DNA of 42,326 nt. Source: Gemmatimonadota bacterium (GTDB taxonomy: Bacteria > Gemmatimonadota > Gemmatimonadetes > Gemmatimonadales > Gemmatimonadaceae). Below, in pieces: positions 9,349-18,178 of this stretch. The notes beneath the pieces were generated by a model. That model worked only from the letters and a program-made list of their open reading frames with translations, had not been told where the DNA came from and made no database searches. Position numbers and translations under genes: made by a program. The stretch lies in NCBI GenBank assembly GCA_947457715.1, contig CANGXK010000001.1, positions 1 through 42,326 of the forward strand. The letters are read 5' to 3'. Positions within the stretch are counted from its first letter, which is position 1. Each line of letters starts with the position of its first letter.

Positions 9349-12308
9349 GCCACCCAGTCGTCGCCGACTCCCATCTCCACCAGCAACGGGACGTCGAGCG
9401 TGGCCGCCGACTCCATCTCGCGCTTCACCAGCGCCGACAACGCCACCTGCTCGCTGGCCGGCAACTCGAAGATCAGTTCGTCGTGCACCTGCAGCAGCAT
9501 CCGCGACGCCAGCCCCTCGCTCGCCAGCGCCCGGTGCACCTGGATCATCGCGATCTTGATCAGGTCGGCCGCCGAGCCCTGGATCGGGGCATTGGCCGCC
9601 ACCCGCTCGCCGAAAGCCCGCATGTTGTGGTTCCGCTCCTTGAGCTCCGGGATGTAGCGACGACGGTGGAACAGCGTTTCCACGTATCCCTTCGCCTTCG
9701 CCTCCACCACGCAGCGATCGAGGAACGCCTTCACCCCAGCGAACCGCTCGAAATACGTGTCGATGAACGCCTTCGCCTCGGCATGCGGCAGCTTGAGCTG
9801 ACGCGACAAGGCATGCGCGCCCTGCCCGTAGATCGTGGCGAAATTGATCGTCTTCGCGCGTGCCCGCATCTCGCCGGTCACATCGGCCAGCTCCACGCCG
9901 AAGATGATCGCCGCCGTTTGCCGGTGAATGTCGCCACCCGCCTTGAACGCCGACACGAACGCTGGATCGCCCGACAAATGCGCCAGCAAGCGCAGCTCGA
10001 TCTGTGAGTAGTCGGCGCTGAGCAGCCGCCATCCAGGCCGCGGCACGAACCCGCGCCGGATTTCGCGGCCCAGTTCACGACGGTTCGGAATGTTCTGCAG
10101 GTTCGGATCGGTACTCGACAAACGCCCCGTGGCCGCCACCGTCTGGTTGAACGACGTGTGCAACCGGTGATCGCGCGGATGCACCAGCTTCGGCAACGCG
10201 TCGATGTACGTGCCTTCCAGCTTGAAGATCTCGCGATACTCCATCAGCAGCGTGGGCAGCGTGTGGCCCTCTTCCGCCAGCTCCTGCAAGACGCTCGCAT
10301 CGGTGCTCGGCCCGGTGGCCGTCTTCTTCTTCACCGGAAGCCCGAGCTTGTCGAACAGAATCATGCGCAGCTGCGGATTGGAGTTGATGTTGAACTCCTG
10401 ACCCGCCTCCGCGTAAATCAGCTGCTCCACGCGCTCGCGTTCACTCTTGAATCGCGTCTTCAGCGATTCGAACCAGGTGAGGTCGATCGCGATGCCGTCC
10501 CACTCCATGTCGGCCAGCACTTCGACCAGCGGCACCTCCACGTTGCGGAACAAGTCCGACATGCCGTGACTGCCCAGCATCGGCTCGAGCTTCGCGCGCA
10601 AACGCATCGTGATGTCGACGTCCTCGCACGAATAGTCGCGCGCCGCATCCACCGGCACGACATCGAAGGGCAGCTGATTGCGGCCCTTGCCGCACAGCTG
10701 CTCATATGCCGTCATCGTGTGACCGAGAAACTCAAGCGCGAGCAAGTCGAGTCCGTGCGAACGGCGCCCGGGATCGAGCACGTAGCTGGCCAGCATGGTG
10801 TCGAACTCGAGACCGGACAATCGCACACCGGCGCCGCGCAGCACGAGCACATCGTACTTCGCGTTCTGCGCCAGCTTCTTCACCGTCGCGTCTTCCAGCA
10901 TCGCGCGCAACGGCGCCATCGCCTCGCTGTCGAACGCCGGCAAGTTCACCGGCGGCTCAACCCCGGCATTCAGACGTCGGCCGGCAATGCCGGCGTCACC
11001 GGACAACAACGCGAGGTTGCCGCTGCCATCGTCGTGGCGATGCGCGAAGGGCAAGTAGTACGCTTCGCCAGGCGCGACCGCGATCGACAAGCCGACCAAC
11101 ACGGCCCGCATCGCATCGATCGTGGCCGGCGCGCCGGGCTCCGGCACCGTCTCGGTATCGAACGCGATGAACGGCACCTCGCGAACGCGCGTCAGCAGCG
11201 ACGCGAGCGCCGGCATGGTGTCCACGGTGGCATAGTGTGCATCGGCCAACACCGGCACGCCGCTCGCGCCCATCGTCATCGCCAACGCAGCCGGACGGTT
11301 GGAATACGACGGCGCCTCCGTGGGCCCGTCGGTCAACGACGACAGCTCAGCCGGGCGCGCCACCAGCAGCTCAGCGGGCGCCACAGCATTGCCCGCCGCG
11401 CTGCCGCCGAGCTCCTTCAGGAGCGACGTGAATTCGAGTTCGAGATAGAGATGACGCAGCGCCTGCGTATCCGGCGCGCTCATCTGCAACGTGGACGGAT
11501 CGAGCGCGATCGGCACGTCCTGGTGAATCGTGACCAGCTGCTTCGACAGCCGCGCTTCCGCCTCCTGTGCGAGCAGCGCTTCCCGCGGCCGCTTCTTCGT
11601 GATCTCGTGCACGTGCGCGATGATCTCTTCCAGCGGGCCGTACTGCGCGATCAATTCCTGCGCGCCCTTTTCACCGATGCCCTTCACCCCGGGCACGTTG
11701 TCCGACGAATCGCCCACCAGCGCGAGATAATCGATGACGCGCTCGGGGGGCACACCGAGCCGGTCGTTCGCGTTCTCGACGCCGACCCACTGTTCTTCCA
11801 CACTGGCCGGACCGCCACGACCGGGATTGAGCAACCACACGCCGGGACGCACGAGCTGCTGAAAATCCTTGTCGCCCGACACGATCACCACGTTGTAGCC
11901 GGCGTCCACGCCTTTGCGCGCAAGCGTGCCGATCACATCGTCCGCTTCGAAGCCGGGGACCGCGAGCACGGGAATGCTGTACGCCGCGAGCAGCTGGTTG
12001 ATGCGCTCGAGCCCACGATCGAAGTCGGCCTGCAGTTCGTCGGTGAGCTTCTCACGTGTGGCCTTGTAGTCGGGATACAGGTCGTCGCGAAACGTCGCGC
12101 CCGAGTCGTGCACCCAGCCCAGCAACTCCGGCTTGTGCGTGACCAGCAGCCGCTTGAGGAATGTCGCGATGCCCCACGCGGCCGACGTATTCTCTCCGTG
12201 GCTCGTGGTGAGCGGGCGCGTCATGAGCGCGAAGAACGCGCGGTAAATCAAGGCATAGCCGTCGATCAGGAACAGCCGCGGGGCGGCGGGGCGTTGCACC
12301 TCACTCAC
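9336..12308 (-). CDS. polA: DNA polymerase I
   Basis: Repair and Okazaki-fragment-processing polymerase, 990 residues. All three domains are present: an N-terminal 5'-3' exonuclease (FLIDGYALIYRAFFAL), a 3'-5' exonuclease that looks catalytically intact (FDTETV for Exo I, AQNAKYDVLVLRG for Exo II, YSCEDVD for Exo III), and the polymerase with motif A SADYSQIELRLLAH, motif B RAKTINFATIYGQG and motif C QVHDELIFE. The GTG start at 12308 overlaps the upstream lipoprotein stop as GTGA, so translation is probably coupled. The last codons are partly duplicated just after the stop (9321-9348). Confidence 0.98.
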   Translation of the reverse strand: MSEVQRPAAPRLFLIDGYALIYRAFFALMTRPLTTSHGENTSAAWGIATFLKRLLVTHKPELLGWVHDSGATFRDDLYPDYKATREKLTDELQADFDRGLERINQLLAAYSIPVLAVPGFEADDVIGTLARKGVDAGYNVVIVSGDKDFQQLVRPGVWLLNPGRGGPASVEEQWVGVENANDRLGVPPERVIDYLALVGDSSDNVPGVKGIGEKGAQELIAQYGPLEEIIAHVHEITKKRPREALLAQEAEARLSKQLVTIHQDVPIALDPSTLQMSAPDTQALRHLYLELEFTSLLKELGGSAAGNAVAPAELLVARPAELSSLTDGPTEAPSYSNRPAALAMTMGASGVPVLADAHYATVDTMPALASLLTRVREVPFIAFDTETVPEPGAPATIDAMRAVLVGLSIAVAPGEAYYLPFAHRHDDGSGNLALLSGDAGIAGRRLNAGVEPPVNLPAFDSEAMAPLRAMLEDATVKKLAQNAKYDVLVLRGAGVRLSGLEFDTMLASYVLDPGRRSHGLDLLALEFLGHTMTAYEQLCGKGRNQLPFDVVPVDAARDYSCEDVDITMRLRAKLEPMLGSHGMSDLFRNVEVPLVEVLADMEWDGIAIDLTWFESLKTRFKSERERVEQLIYAEAGQEFNINSNPQLRMILFDKLGLPVKKKTATGPSTDASVLQELAEEGHTLPTLLMEYREIFKLEGTYIDALPKLVHPRDHRLHTSFNQTVAATGRLSSTDPNLQNIPNRRELGREIRRGFVPRPGWRLLSADYSQIELRLLAHLSGDPAFVSAFKAGGDIHRQTAAIIFGVELADVTGEMRARAKTINFATIYGQGAHALSRQLKLPHAEAKAFIDTYFERFAGVKAFLDRCVVEAKAKGYVETLFHRRRYIPELKERNHNMRAFGERVAANAPIQGSAADLIKIAMIQVHRALASEGLASRMLLQVHDELIFELPASEQVALSALVKREMESAATLDVPLLVEMGVGDDWVAAKS

Positions 12309-13744
12309 TGTCGCGCCGCCATGCGACGACGGATCGCGTTATCGAGTTCCGCGCGTCCCTGCGTGGACAGGCGCCAGCGTCCGAATCCGGTTTGATCGAC
12401 GAACACGATCTGCACGCGAAGCTCGCGGTATTCCCAGATCTGCTGACGCACGCGCGCATTCGGATTGGTCATGCCCGTGTCGACGATGTTATCCGGATCG
12501 CCGAGGGCGACGAAAGCGATGCCGCGATCGCTCTGCCAGCCGACCGGGCCGTCGTCGCGGAAACGGATATTGGCCACGCGAATGCGCCCGAAGTAATCCC
12601 GCAATCCTTCGTGTTCGCTCGTGCCAGGAATCGGGTCGGTCGCCTTGAGGAAGGCGGCCCACGCGTCGGGGCGCTGAGCCGGGGTGGCGTCGCGCAGTGT
12701 GCGTAGCTTCTCCGGCGTCGTGAAGTAGCGCAGGTACGTGAACATCTCCTCGAACGAGGCGATCGGGAGGTCATCGCCGAGGCTCACGAGCACACGCGCA
12801 CGCGCCGTGTCGGCACGTCCGGGTACACTCACCAGCAACGTATTGATGCCGATGCCCATGCGGGCCACCGGCACCCCGTACGTGGTGCTCCTGCCGTCGC
12901 CCCGCGCCGGCAGGTCGATGTCGGCGTCGAACAGGCGGATGTCGCCCTCGCCCACGATGCGCACGTGCGCGCTGGCCGGCGCGGCTGAACCCACCGCGTC
13001 GAGATAGAGCGGCAGAAGCGAATCCTGTCCGAATACCACCGTGGCACGGGGGCGGGCAAGAATCCGCGGCAACGAGTCTGCCGTCGTCCGGGGAATGGCC
13101 TCATACACGGGCAGCGGCGAGCCCAGCATGTCGGGCGCGAGGCGTGGCACTTCGAGCTGCACTTCCTCCGACGCATTCCGGATGCTCGCCTCGTCCTTGA
13201 TACTGAGCGCGAGGCTGTAGCGACCGGGGGCGAGCTTGAGGAACTGCTGCCAGATGATGCTTTCGTCGGACCGCGACGTTTCGCGGAAGGTCGGCACCAG
13301 CACCTTCTCGGTGGCCTCGATGAGCTTCACGACCGAGGTGCCCTGTCGGACTTCGAGGCGGGCCACATAGCTCGCCGCATAACGGTCGCCCTGCCGCGTG
13401 AAGCCGAGTACGCGCGACGGGATACTGAGCGCGATCAGGGTGAGGGTGCTGTCGGGAGTCGGTGCGCGCAGAAAGGAGACCGACGACACGAATGGGATGG
13501 CCCCGGTGCCGGCGATGAGTCCCATGCTGCGATAGAGGCGCTGCATATCAGCAGGCGAGCCAGCCACGACAGCGGGAGCGACAGCGCCACCCGGTCCGGG
13601 CGGCCCTACAGCAGTGCCCGCTCCGACCGCTGGGCGTTTGCCGGAGCAGGCGGCCAGCATGGCTGACGTCACCGCAACGGCGGTCGTGGCGGCCGCCGCG
13701 GAGCGAATTCGAAGAGGCAAGGCGCGTGTGTTCACGAAACGCAT
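12305..13744 (-). CDS. GWxTD-domain lipoprotein
   Basis: From the ATG at 13744 it is 479 residues with a clear lipoprotein signal (lipobox MLAAC, Cys33); the open frame extends upstream to 13813 but that would spoil the signal peptide. The C-terminal part carries the GWxTD signature, here GWQSDRGIAFVALGDPD at about residue 402, preceded by a helical stretch ending DAWAAFLKATDP. GWxTD domains are known from envelope proteins of Gemmatimonadota, Acidobacteriota and Bacteroidota without a settled function. The middle looks like beta-rich repeats. Couples to polA by a 4-base overlap, an odd pairing of envelope and replication genes. Confidence 0.85.
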   Translation of the reverse strand: MRFVNTRALPLRIRSAAAATTAVAVTSAMLAACSGKRPAVGAGTAVGPPGPGGAVAPAVVAGSPADMQRLYRSMGLIAGTGAIPFVSSVSFLRAPTPDSTLTLIALSIPSRVLGFTRQGDRYAASYVARLEVRQGTSVVKLIEATEKVLVPTFRETSRSDESIIWQQFLKLAPGRYSLALSIKDEASIRNASEEVQLEVPRLAPDMLGSPLPVYEAIPRTTADSLPRILARPRATVVFGQDSLLPLYLDAVGSAAPASAHVRIVGEGDIRLFDADIDLPARGDGRSTTYGVPVARMGIGINTLLVSVPGRADTARARVLVSLGDDLPIASFEEMFTYLRYFTTPEKLRTLRDATPAQRPDAWAAFLKATDPIPGTSEHEGLRDYFGRIRVANIRFRDDGPVGWQSDRGIAFVALGDPDNIVDTGMTNPNARVRQQIWEYRELRVQIVFVDQTGFGRWRLSTQGRAELDNAIRRRMAARQ

Positions 13745-13888
13745 GTTACCGTCCGTGCAGGCAGAAAGTGCCCACCGTGGTTGCTGATCACCCGCTAAAG
13801 CCGTGCCGATCATACGAACTGGTCACGGATTGCACTTTATGTCCAGAAACTTCTTGCTGGTACCGCACGCGGGCATTACGTTCGCCCC

Positions 13889-14875
13889 GTGACCATAGAG
13901 ACGCTAGTCGGAACGACGTTGGCCGGCTATACCGTGCGGGGAAAGGTCGGCGAGGGCGGTACGTCTACCGTGTTTCGTGCCGAACATGCCACGCATGGTA
14001 CAGTCGCCCTCAAGGTGCTGCGCGAGAAGCTGCAGCATGACAAGACCGCTGTCGCGCGATTCCTGCGCGAGGCGCAATTCGGCGCGCGGGTAGAACACCC
14101 GAACATCATCCGCACCCTAGACTACGGTCAAACCGACAGCGAGCGCTACTACCTCGCCATCGAGTGGGCCGGGGGTGACACTCTCGACAAGTACGCGGAG
14201 AAGTCGGGTCCGCTGTCGTCGAAGGACGTCGCCGAAATCCTGTCGCAGATCTGCGGCGCGGTGCAGGCCGCGCACGACGTGGGCATCGTGCACCGTGACC
14301 TGAAGCCGGAGAATGTGATGTACGATCCGGCCACGCATCACGTGAAGCTGCTCGATTTCGGGATCGCCGCGGATACCGACGCCGCCCCGGATCAGCGGCT
14401 TACCCGCGCCGGGTTCTTCGTCGGCACGCTCATGTATGTGGCGCCGGAAGCGCTGTCCGGCGAATTGGTCGGACCGGCAGCTGACCAGTACTCCCTTGCG
14501 ACCTTCGCTTACTTCCTGCTCACCGGCGTCCTGCCTTTCACGGGTAAGTCGCCGCGGGAGCTCTTTTCCCAGTTACTCACGCAGCCGCCGGTCACGCTGA
14601 ACAAGGCCAAGCCCGATCTGGCCTTCCCCGTGGCCGTCGAGAACGTCGTCATGAAGGCGCTCTCCAAGCAGCCCGGCGATCGGTACCCCACGGTCAAGGA
14701 CTTCTCCGACGCCTTCGCGGCCGCCGCACAGACCACGGCCATGGCCAGCCCCGGCGGCGCGCCTGGCACCGGCAACTCGACCCACCACTCGGTCGGTGGC
14801 ACTCCCGCCAGTGCGGACGGTGAGGACAAGAGCGGACTCTTTGGAAAAATGAAGGGCTTATTTCGACGCGGCTGA
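13889..14875 (+). CDS. Hanks-type serine/threonine protein kinase
   Basis: 328 residues, GTG start at 13889. The kinase core has all key elements: Gly-rich loop GEGGTSTVF (residues 21-29), the ATP-anchoring Lys42 in VALKVL, a helix-C Glu near 61, HRDLKPENV (135-143), DFG (156-158) and an APE motif in VAPEAL. After about residue 275 comes an Ala/Gly/Ser-rich linker and a short basic tail (FGKMKGLFRRG). No transmembrane helix or PASTA domain, so probably cytosolic; the hydrophobic/basic tail might touch the membrane. Its TGA overlaps the likely start of pyrE. Confidence 0.95.
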   Translation: MTIETLVGTTLAGYTVRGKVGEGGTSTVFRAEHATHGTVALKVLREKLQHDKTAVARFLREAQFGARVEHPNIIRTLDYGQTDSERYYLAIEWAGGDTLDKYAEKSGPLSSKDVAEILSQICGAVQAAHDVGIVHRDLKPENVMYDPATHHVKLLDFGIAADTDAAPDQRLTRAGFFVGTLMYVAPEALSGELVGPAADQYSLATFAYFLLTGVLPFTGKSPRELFSQLLTQPPVTLNKAKPDLAFPVAVENVVMKALSKQPGDRYPTVKDFSDAFAAAAQTTAMASPGGAPGTGNSTHHSVGGTPASADGEDKSGLFGKMKGLFRRG

Positions 14876-15429
14876 CCACCCTGCTCGCCGAACGTTCGGC
14901 CAAGCGGGGAGATTTCGTGCTGGCCTCCGGTCGCCGTTCCACGCTGTACGTGGACTGCCGCCTCACCACGATGAGCCCCGAAGGGCAAATGCTTATCGGC
15001 CGTGAGGCCCTCGCCGCTCTCCGCCACAGTGGCTGGCCGGTCGATTCCGTGGGCGGCCTTACGCTCGGCGCCGACCCGATCTCGTACGCCATCGCCCACG
15101 CCTCCGCGTTCGAAGCGGAAGCCGGCACCGGCGGCATGATTCGGTCGTTTACCGTCCGAAAGGAAGCCAAGCAGCACGGTACCGGGAAGCTGATCGAAGG
15201 CCCGTTCCAGCCTGGCGACCACGTGGTGGTAGTGGAAGACGTAATCACCACCGGCGGCTCGGCCCTCAAGGCAGTCGACGCGATTCGTGCGGCCGGCGGC
15301 GACGTCTTGGGCGTGCTGGCCCTGGTGGATCGCGAGGAAGGCGGACGCGAGGCGATCGAAGCGGCCGGGCTCAAGGTGATCAGTCTGGTCACCGCGACTG
15401 ATCTGCTGCCGCTGATTCCGTCGGCGTAG
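14872..15429 (+). CDS. pyrE: Orotate phosphoribosyltransferase
   Basis: Converts orotate and PRPP to OMP in pyrimidine synthesis. The catalytic loop is RKEAKQHGTGKLIEG and the PRPP-binding motif is VVVVEDVITTGGSA. The family N-terminus (LLxER...GDFVLASGRRS) is encoded upstream of the first standard start codon, a GTG at 14917, which lies inside that motif (after GDF). No ATG, GTG or TTG exists in frame between the stop at 14821 and 14917. I place the start at the CTG at 14872, which overlaps the kinase stop as CTGA and gives 185 residues; ATT 14860 or CTG 14881 are alternatives. Starting at 14917 would give 170 residues. Confidence 0.9.
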   Translation: MTTLLAERSAKRGDFVLASGRRSTLYVDCRLTTMSPEGQMLIGREALAALRHSGWPVDSVGGLTLGADPISYAIAHASAFEAEAGTGGMIRSFTVRKEAKQHGTGKLIEGPFQPGDHVVVVEDVITTGGSALKAVDAIRAAGGDVLGVLALVDREEGGREAIEAAGLKVISLVTATDLLPLIPSA

Positions 15430-15523
15430 GTCGGCGTTCTTCGGCGACGGGCGCGGCGAGAGCAGATCCGCCACCTGATCGATCGACGCCGACTGGATTG
15501 ATCGTGGACCGGCACTCGGCTTT

Positions 15524-15540
15524 CTCGCCATACAGGCGAG
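15524..15540. terminator. Small hairpin between convergent pyrE and AraC-type gene
   Basis: CTCGCC (15524-15529) pairs with GGCGAG (15535-15540) around a 5-base loop, in the 122-base gap between two convergent genes. On the minus strand no T-run follows, so terminator function is only suggested by position. Confidence 0.3.
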
Positions 15541-15551
15541 GGCGGTGGCGG

Positions 15552-16550
15552 CTACGCCGAAGCACTTACCGGAAGTGTCGGCTCCGATACCGGCTCTGAT
15601 AACGGCACCAGTGCGGGGCGCGAAATCCAGTATGGGGTGACCTCGACTGGCAGAAAGGCAATAAGTTGCTGCTGATACGGAAGAATGAGACGCTGTCGCA
15701 TGTGCTCGAGCATCGCTTCACCGCTATACGTTTTGCGGAACTCCGCGGCGCCACATTGCAGCGAATGCATGACATGACGCGAGAAACTCTGCGGTGACGA
15801 ATATTCGAGCAGAAAGGCGACCTGTGTGAGGCTGTAACCCGGGTTCTCCAGCAGTCGCGCCGCGCGCACCAGTCGTGCCGTGGCGAGATATTTCTTGGGC
15901 GCCGGAATGCCGGCGCGGAAGAACCGGCTCATGAAGGTGGTGGGCACGACGCCCAACCGTCGTGCCATCTGCAGGACGGTGGTGAGTGACCGCGGGGCAA
16001 GAAAGAGTTCGTCGAAGAAGCGCAGGCAATCGTCGTTGGCGCCGGTGAGATCGGCGCGAATACGGCGGATGGCGACGGACTCGATGCTGGTAGACCCTTC
16101 GCGATTCACCAAGTGCCGTAGATCGCGCCATCCGGCGGGATCTCGCGCATCCACCAGCGTCTGCACCCCCTGCTGCCCCAACGCGAGCAACGCTTGCGTG
16201 GTGCGCGCTTCGTTGCCGGTGAGGACTGCCACCGCCGGCACGCGCGGAAACTCCCGCACCATACGCGCCACCTGCGTGGCGTGATGCTGCTGATAGCGTG
16301 ACACCGACACAAGAATCGCCGACACCGGCTGCGTGCGCAAATCGCGTAGCATATCATCGAAGCTTTCGCGATGCACCGTGGTATAGCTCCCCTGCCCCAG
16401 CGCATCCACGCGCTGCCGCTCTGCCGGCGTCAGAAAAGTCAGAATGGATCGTGATGGGGCGTCGTCCGGTGGTGCCGCAACAACGGATTTTGCGGGCTTG
16501 ATTGAGTAGACAGTGCTACGAGCCAACGACGATCTCGACGGGGATGTCAT
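15552..16550 (-). CDS. AraC-family DNA-binding regulator with receiver-like N-terminus
   Basis: 332 residues, ATG start at 16550. The C-terminal AraC/XylS double helix-turn-helix lies at about 185-280 (TFMSRFFRAGIPAPKKYLAT, then YSLTQVAFLLEYSSPQSFSR). The N-terminal segment (about 35-150) alternates hydrophobic strands and helices like a response-regulator receiver (SAILVSVSRY, VPAVAVLTGNEA, VQTLVDARDP), but I cannot find the usual acidic pocket and phospho-Asp, so it would be a pseudo-receiver. The tail after 280 is a low-complexity Pro/Ser/Val stretch. Ligand and targets unknown. Divergent from rnpB. Confidence 0.85.
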   Translation of the reverse strand: MTSPSRSSLARSTVYSIKPAKSVVAAPPDDAPSRSILTFLTPAERQRVDALGQGSYTTVHRESFDDMLRDLRTQPVSAILVSVSRYQQHHATQVARMVREFPRVPAVAVLTGNEARTTQALLALGQQGVQTLVDARDPAGWRDLRHLVNREGSTSIESVAIRRIRADLTGANDDCLRFFDELFLAPRSLTTVLQMARRLGVVPTTFMSRFFRAGIPAPKKYLATARLVRAARLLENPGYSLTQVAFLLEYSSPQSFSRHVMHSLQCGAAEFRKTYSGEAMLEHMRQRLILPYQQQLIAFLPVEVTPYWISRPALVPLSEPVSEPTLPVSASA

Positions 16551-16589
16551 ACGCGCGCCTCAATTACCGGGGTCCGTGTGCGGGGCCCG

Positions 16590-16605
16590 AGCTGCGACCG
16601 CAGCT
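16590..16605. promoter_or_regulatory. Perfect short palindrome upstream of the AraC-type gene and rnpB
   Basis: AGCTGCG-AC-CGCAGCT, a 7-base dyad with a 2-base centre, lies in the roughly 205-base divergent region. It is a plausible operator, but nothing shows which protein would bind. Confidence 0.3.
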
Positions 16606-16734
16606 GGCCGATCACGGCTCTAGGCTACCGTTGTGTCGTCATCGTGCCGTCACTGTGTGGCGATGCGATGTACTCATCGGCAATGGAACCGCATCACACC
16701 GCGGGCGTACAGGCGCCGGCGTACCGGAACCGGT

Positions 16735-16740
16735 TATATT
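16735..16740 (+). promoter_or_regulatory. rnpB: Candidate -10 element for rnpB
   Basis: TATATT lies about 16-20 bases before the predicted 5' end of RNase P RNA, as expected for a sigma-70 promoter. I find no good -35 hexamer at the standard spacing. Confidence 0.4.
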
Positions 16741-16755
16741 CCCCGTACTCATGGA

Positions 16756-17198
16756 TCGGTCGCCGGCCGGATGGTCGCGATGTCTTGGCGCAAGCTTAGG
16801 CACCGAGGAAAGTCCGGGCTCCACAGGGTAGACTGCCAGGTAACGCCTGGGCGCATGCGGCGTGAGCTTCATGCGACGGACAGTGCAACAGAAAGCAAAC
16901 CGCCGTCTCGTCGGGAACCCTCACGGGCGACCGTCAGTGCGGTAAGGGTGAAAGGGTGGGGTAAGAGCCCACCGCGCCTTCGGTAACGGAGGTGGCTCGG
17001 TAAACCCCAGTCGGAGCAAGGCCAAATAAGCGGCGAGAGATGATCCGTCTCGCAAGGACGTTGCAAGACGTCGAGCCGCGGGTAGGCTGCTGGAGCGTGT
17101 GGGTGACTGCACGCCGAGAGGAATGACCGTCCGGTGTTGGCGTACGCTCGCGTATGTCAGCACTGACAGAACCCGGCTTATAGGCCGGCGACTTTCCG
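16756..17198 (+). ncRNA. rnpB: RNase P RNA, bacterial type A
   Basis: Catalytic RNA that trims the 5' ends of tRNA precursors. The universally conserved 5' block GAGGAAAGTCCGGGCTCC is at 16805-16822 and the 3' block ACAGAACCCGGCTTAT at 17166-17181. The terminal P1 helix is visible: GTCGCCGGCC (16759-16768) pairs with GGCCGGCGAC (17183-17192). Length of about 440 bases fits. The ends are estimated from P1, so they are good to about ten bases. The short ORFs crossing this region on both strands are spurious. The protein partner rnpA is at 21457. Confidence 0.95.
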
Positions 17199-17242
17199 TG
17201 AGATCTCGGGACCCCAGTGGAGTGGCACGTGGTATCGAATAG

Positions 17243-18157
17243 ATGACATCGATTGCCTATGCGGCGGCGTGGTGCCTCGTTGGCCCATGCCTGATACTGG
17301 CTTGCGCACCGACGGCACCCACGAGAACTCCTGCGCCCTCCCCTGCCGTCGTCGCGCCCACACCGCCCGCAGCAGTCAGCGGCACCCGAGTGTTCTTGCC
17401 ACGGGTGCAACCGCCAAGCCGCTGGACGGTCTCGGCAGTGACGCGTCTCAAAGTGACCGGCGCTGCCATGCCGGCCGGCGTGTCGGACGAACAACGCATC
17501 GATACGCGAGCGCTGGTGTCGATGTCGTTCGATCGCACCACCACCGGGGCGCTGCGCGGTTCTGGTCAGGTCGACTCGTTCACCGTGCGCAGCAGCATCG
17601 CCGAAAGTGCGAACCAAGTGGCTGCGATGGCGGCGGCGCCTGTGGCGCCATCGCGGCTCCTGATCGATGCGCTTATCGACAGCACCAACCTGCGTATCGT
17701 GACGCGTCCGCCGCTGGCCAACGAATGCGATCGCCCCGAAGTGAGTGCGATGCAGCTGGCCCGCGAACTACTAGTGCGCATCCCCGACGGCGTGGGCGAA
17801 GGGGATCGGTGGCGCGACAGCACCGTCACGTTGGTGTGCCGTAACGGCGTACCACTCACGGTTTATACGGTCACACGCTCTACGTTGACGACGATGTCGC
17901 GCGAATTACTGCTGGTGACTCGCGAGATCAGCACCACGCTGGAAGGCAAAGGTGGCACGCCCTTCCGTGCGTTCGAACTCGTCGGCACCGGCACAGGGTC
18001 TCAGCGCATCGAGATTGCGACGGCGACCGGCATCGTGGAAAAGCTGCAGGGAACGAGTACACTCACCATGCAGGTGGTGGAACGCATTCCGCCCGGAGCG
18101 CCACGGTCACAGCAAGTGCTGCAACGATTGGAGATCCGGGCGGAACGACTGCGCTGA
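17243..18157 (+). CDS. Putative lipoprotein of unknown function
   Basis: 304 residues with an N-terminal hydrophobic segment and a lipobox (LILAC, Cys21), followed by a Pro/Ala/Thr-rich linker (about 22-46) typical of surface-anchored lipoproteins. The remainder reads as beta-rich with no named motif (for example RLLIDALIDSTNLRIVTRPP and ELLLVTREISTTLEGKGGTP). Two further cysteines (in NECDRP and TLVCRNG) could form a disulfide. It ends 21 bases before the convergent dnaN stop. Function unknown. Confidence 0.78.
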   Translation: MTSIAYAAAWCLVGPCLILACAPTAPTRTPAPSPAVVAPTPPAAVSGTRVFLPRVQPPSRWTVSAVTRLKVTGAAMPAGVSDEQRIDTRALVSMSFDRTTTGALRGSGQVDSFTVRSSIAESANQVAAMAAAPVAPSRLLIDALIDSTNLRIVTRPPLANECDRPEVSAMQLARELLVRIPDGVGEGDRWRDSTVTLVCRNGVPLTVYTVTRSTLTTMSRELLLVTREISTTLEGKGGTPFRAFELVGTGTGSQRIEIATATGIVEKLQGTSTLTMQVVERIPPGAPRSQQVLQRLEIRAERLR

Positions 18158-18178
18158 AGCGTTGTTGCTGCGTGACGC

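Noticed and set aside
10158..12395. 745-residue plus-strand ORF opposite polA
   Set aside because: Shadow produced by high-GC codon use; no recognisable domain and fully covered by polA.
16551..17163. Several short ORFs around the RNase P RNA
   Set aside because: They overlap conserved rnpB blocks on both strands and have no protein features.
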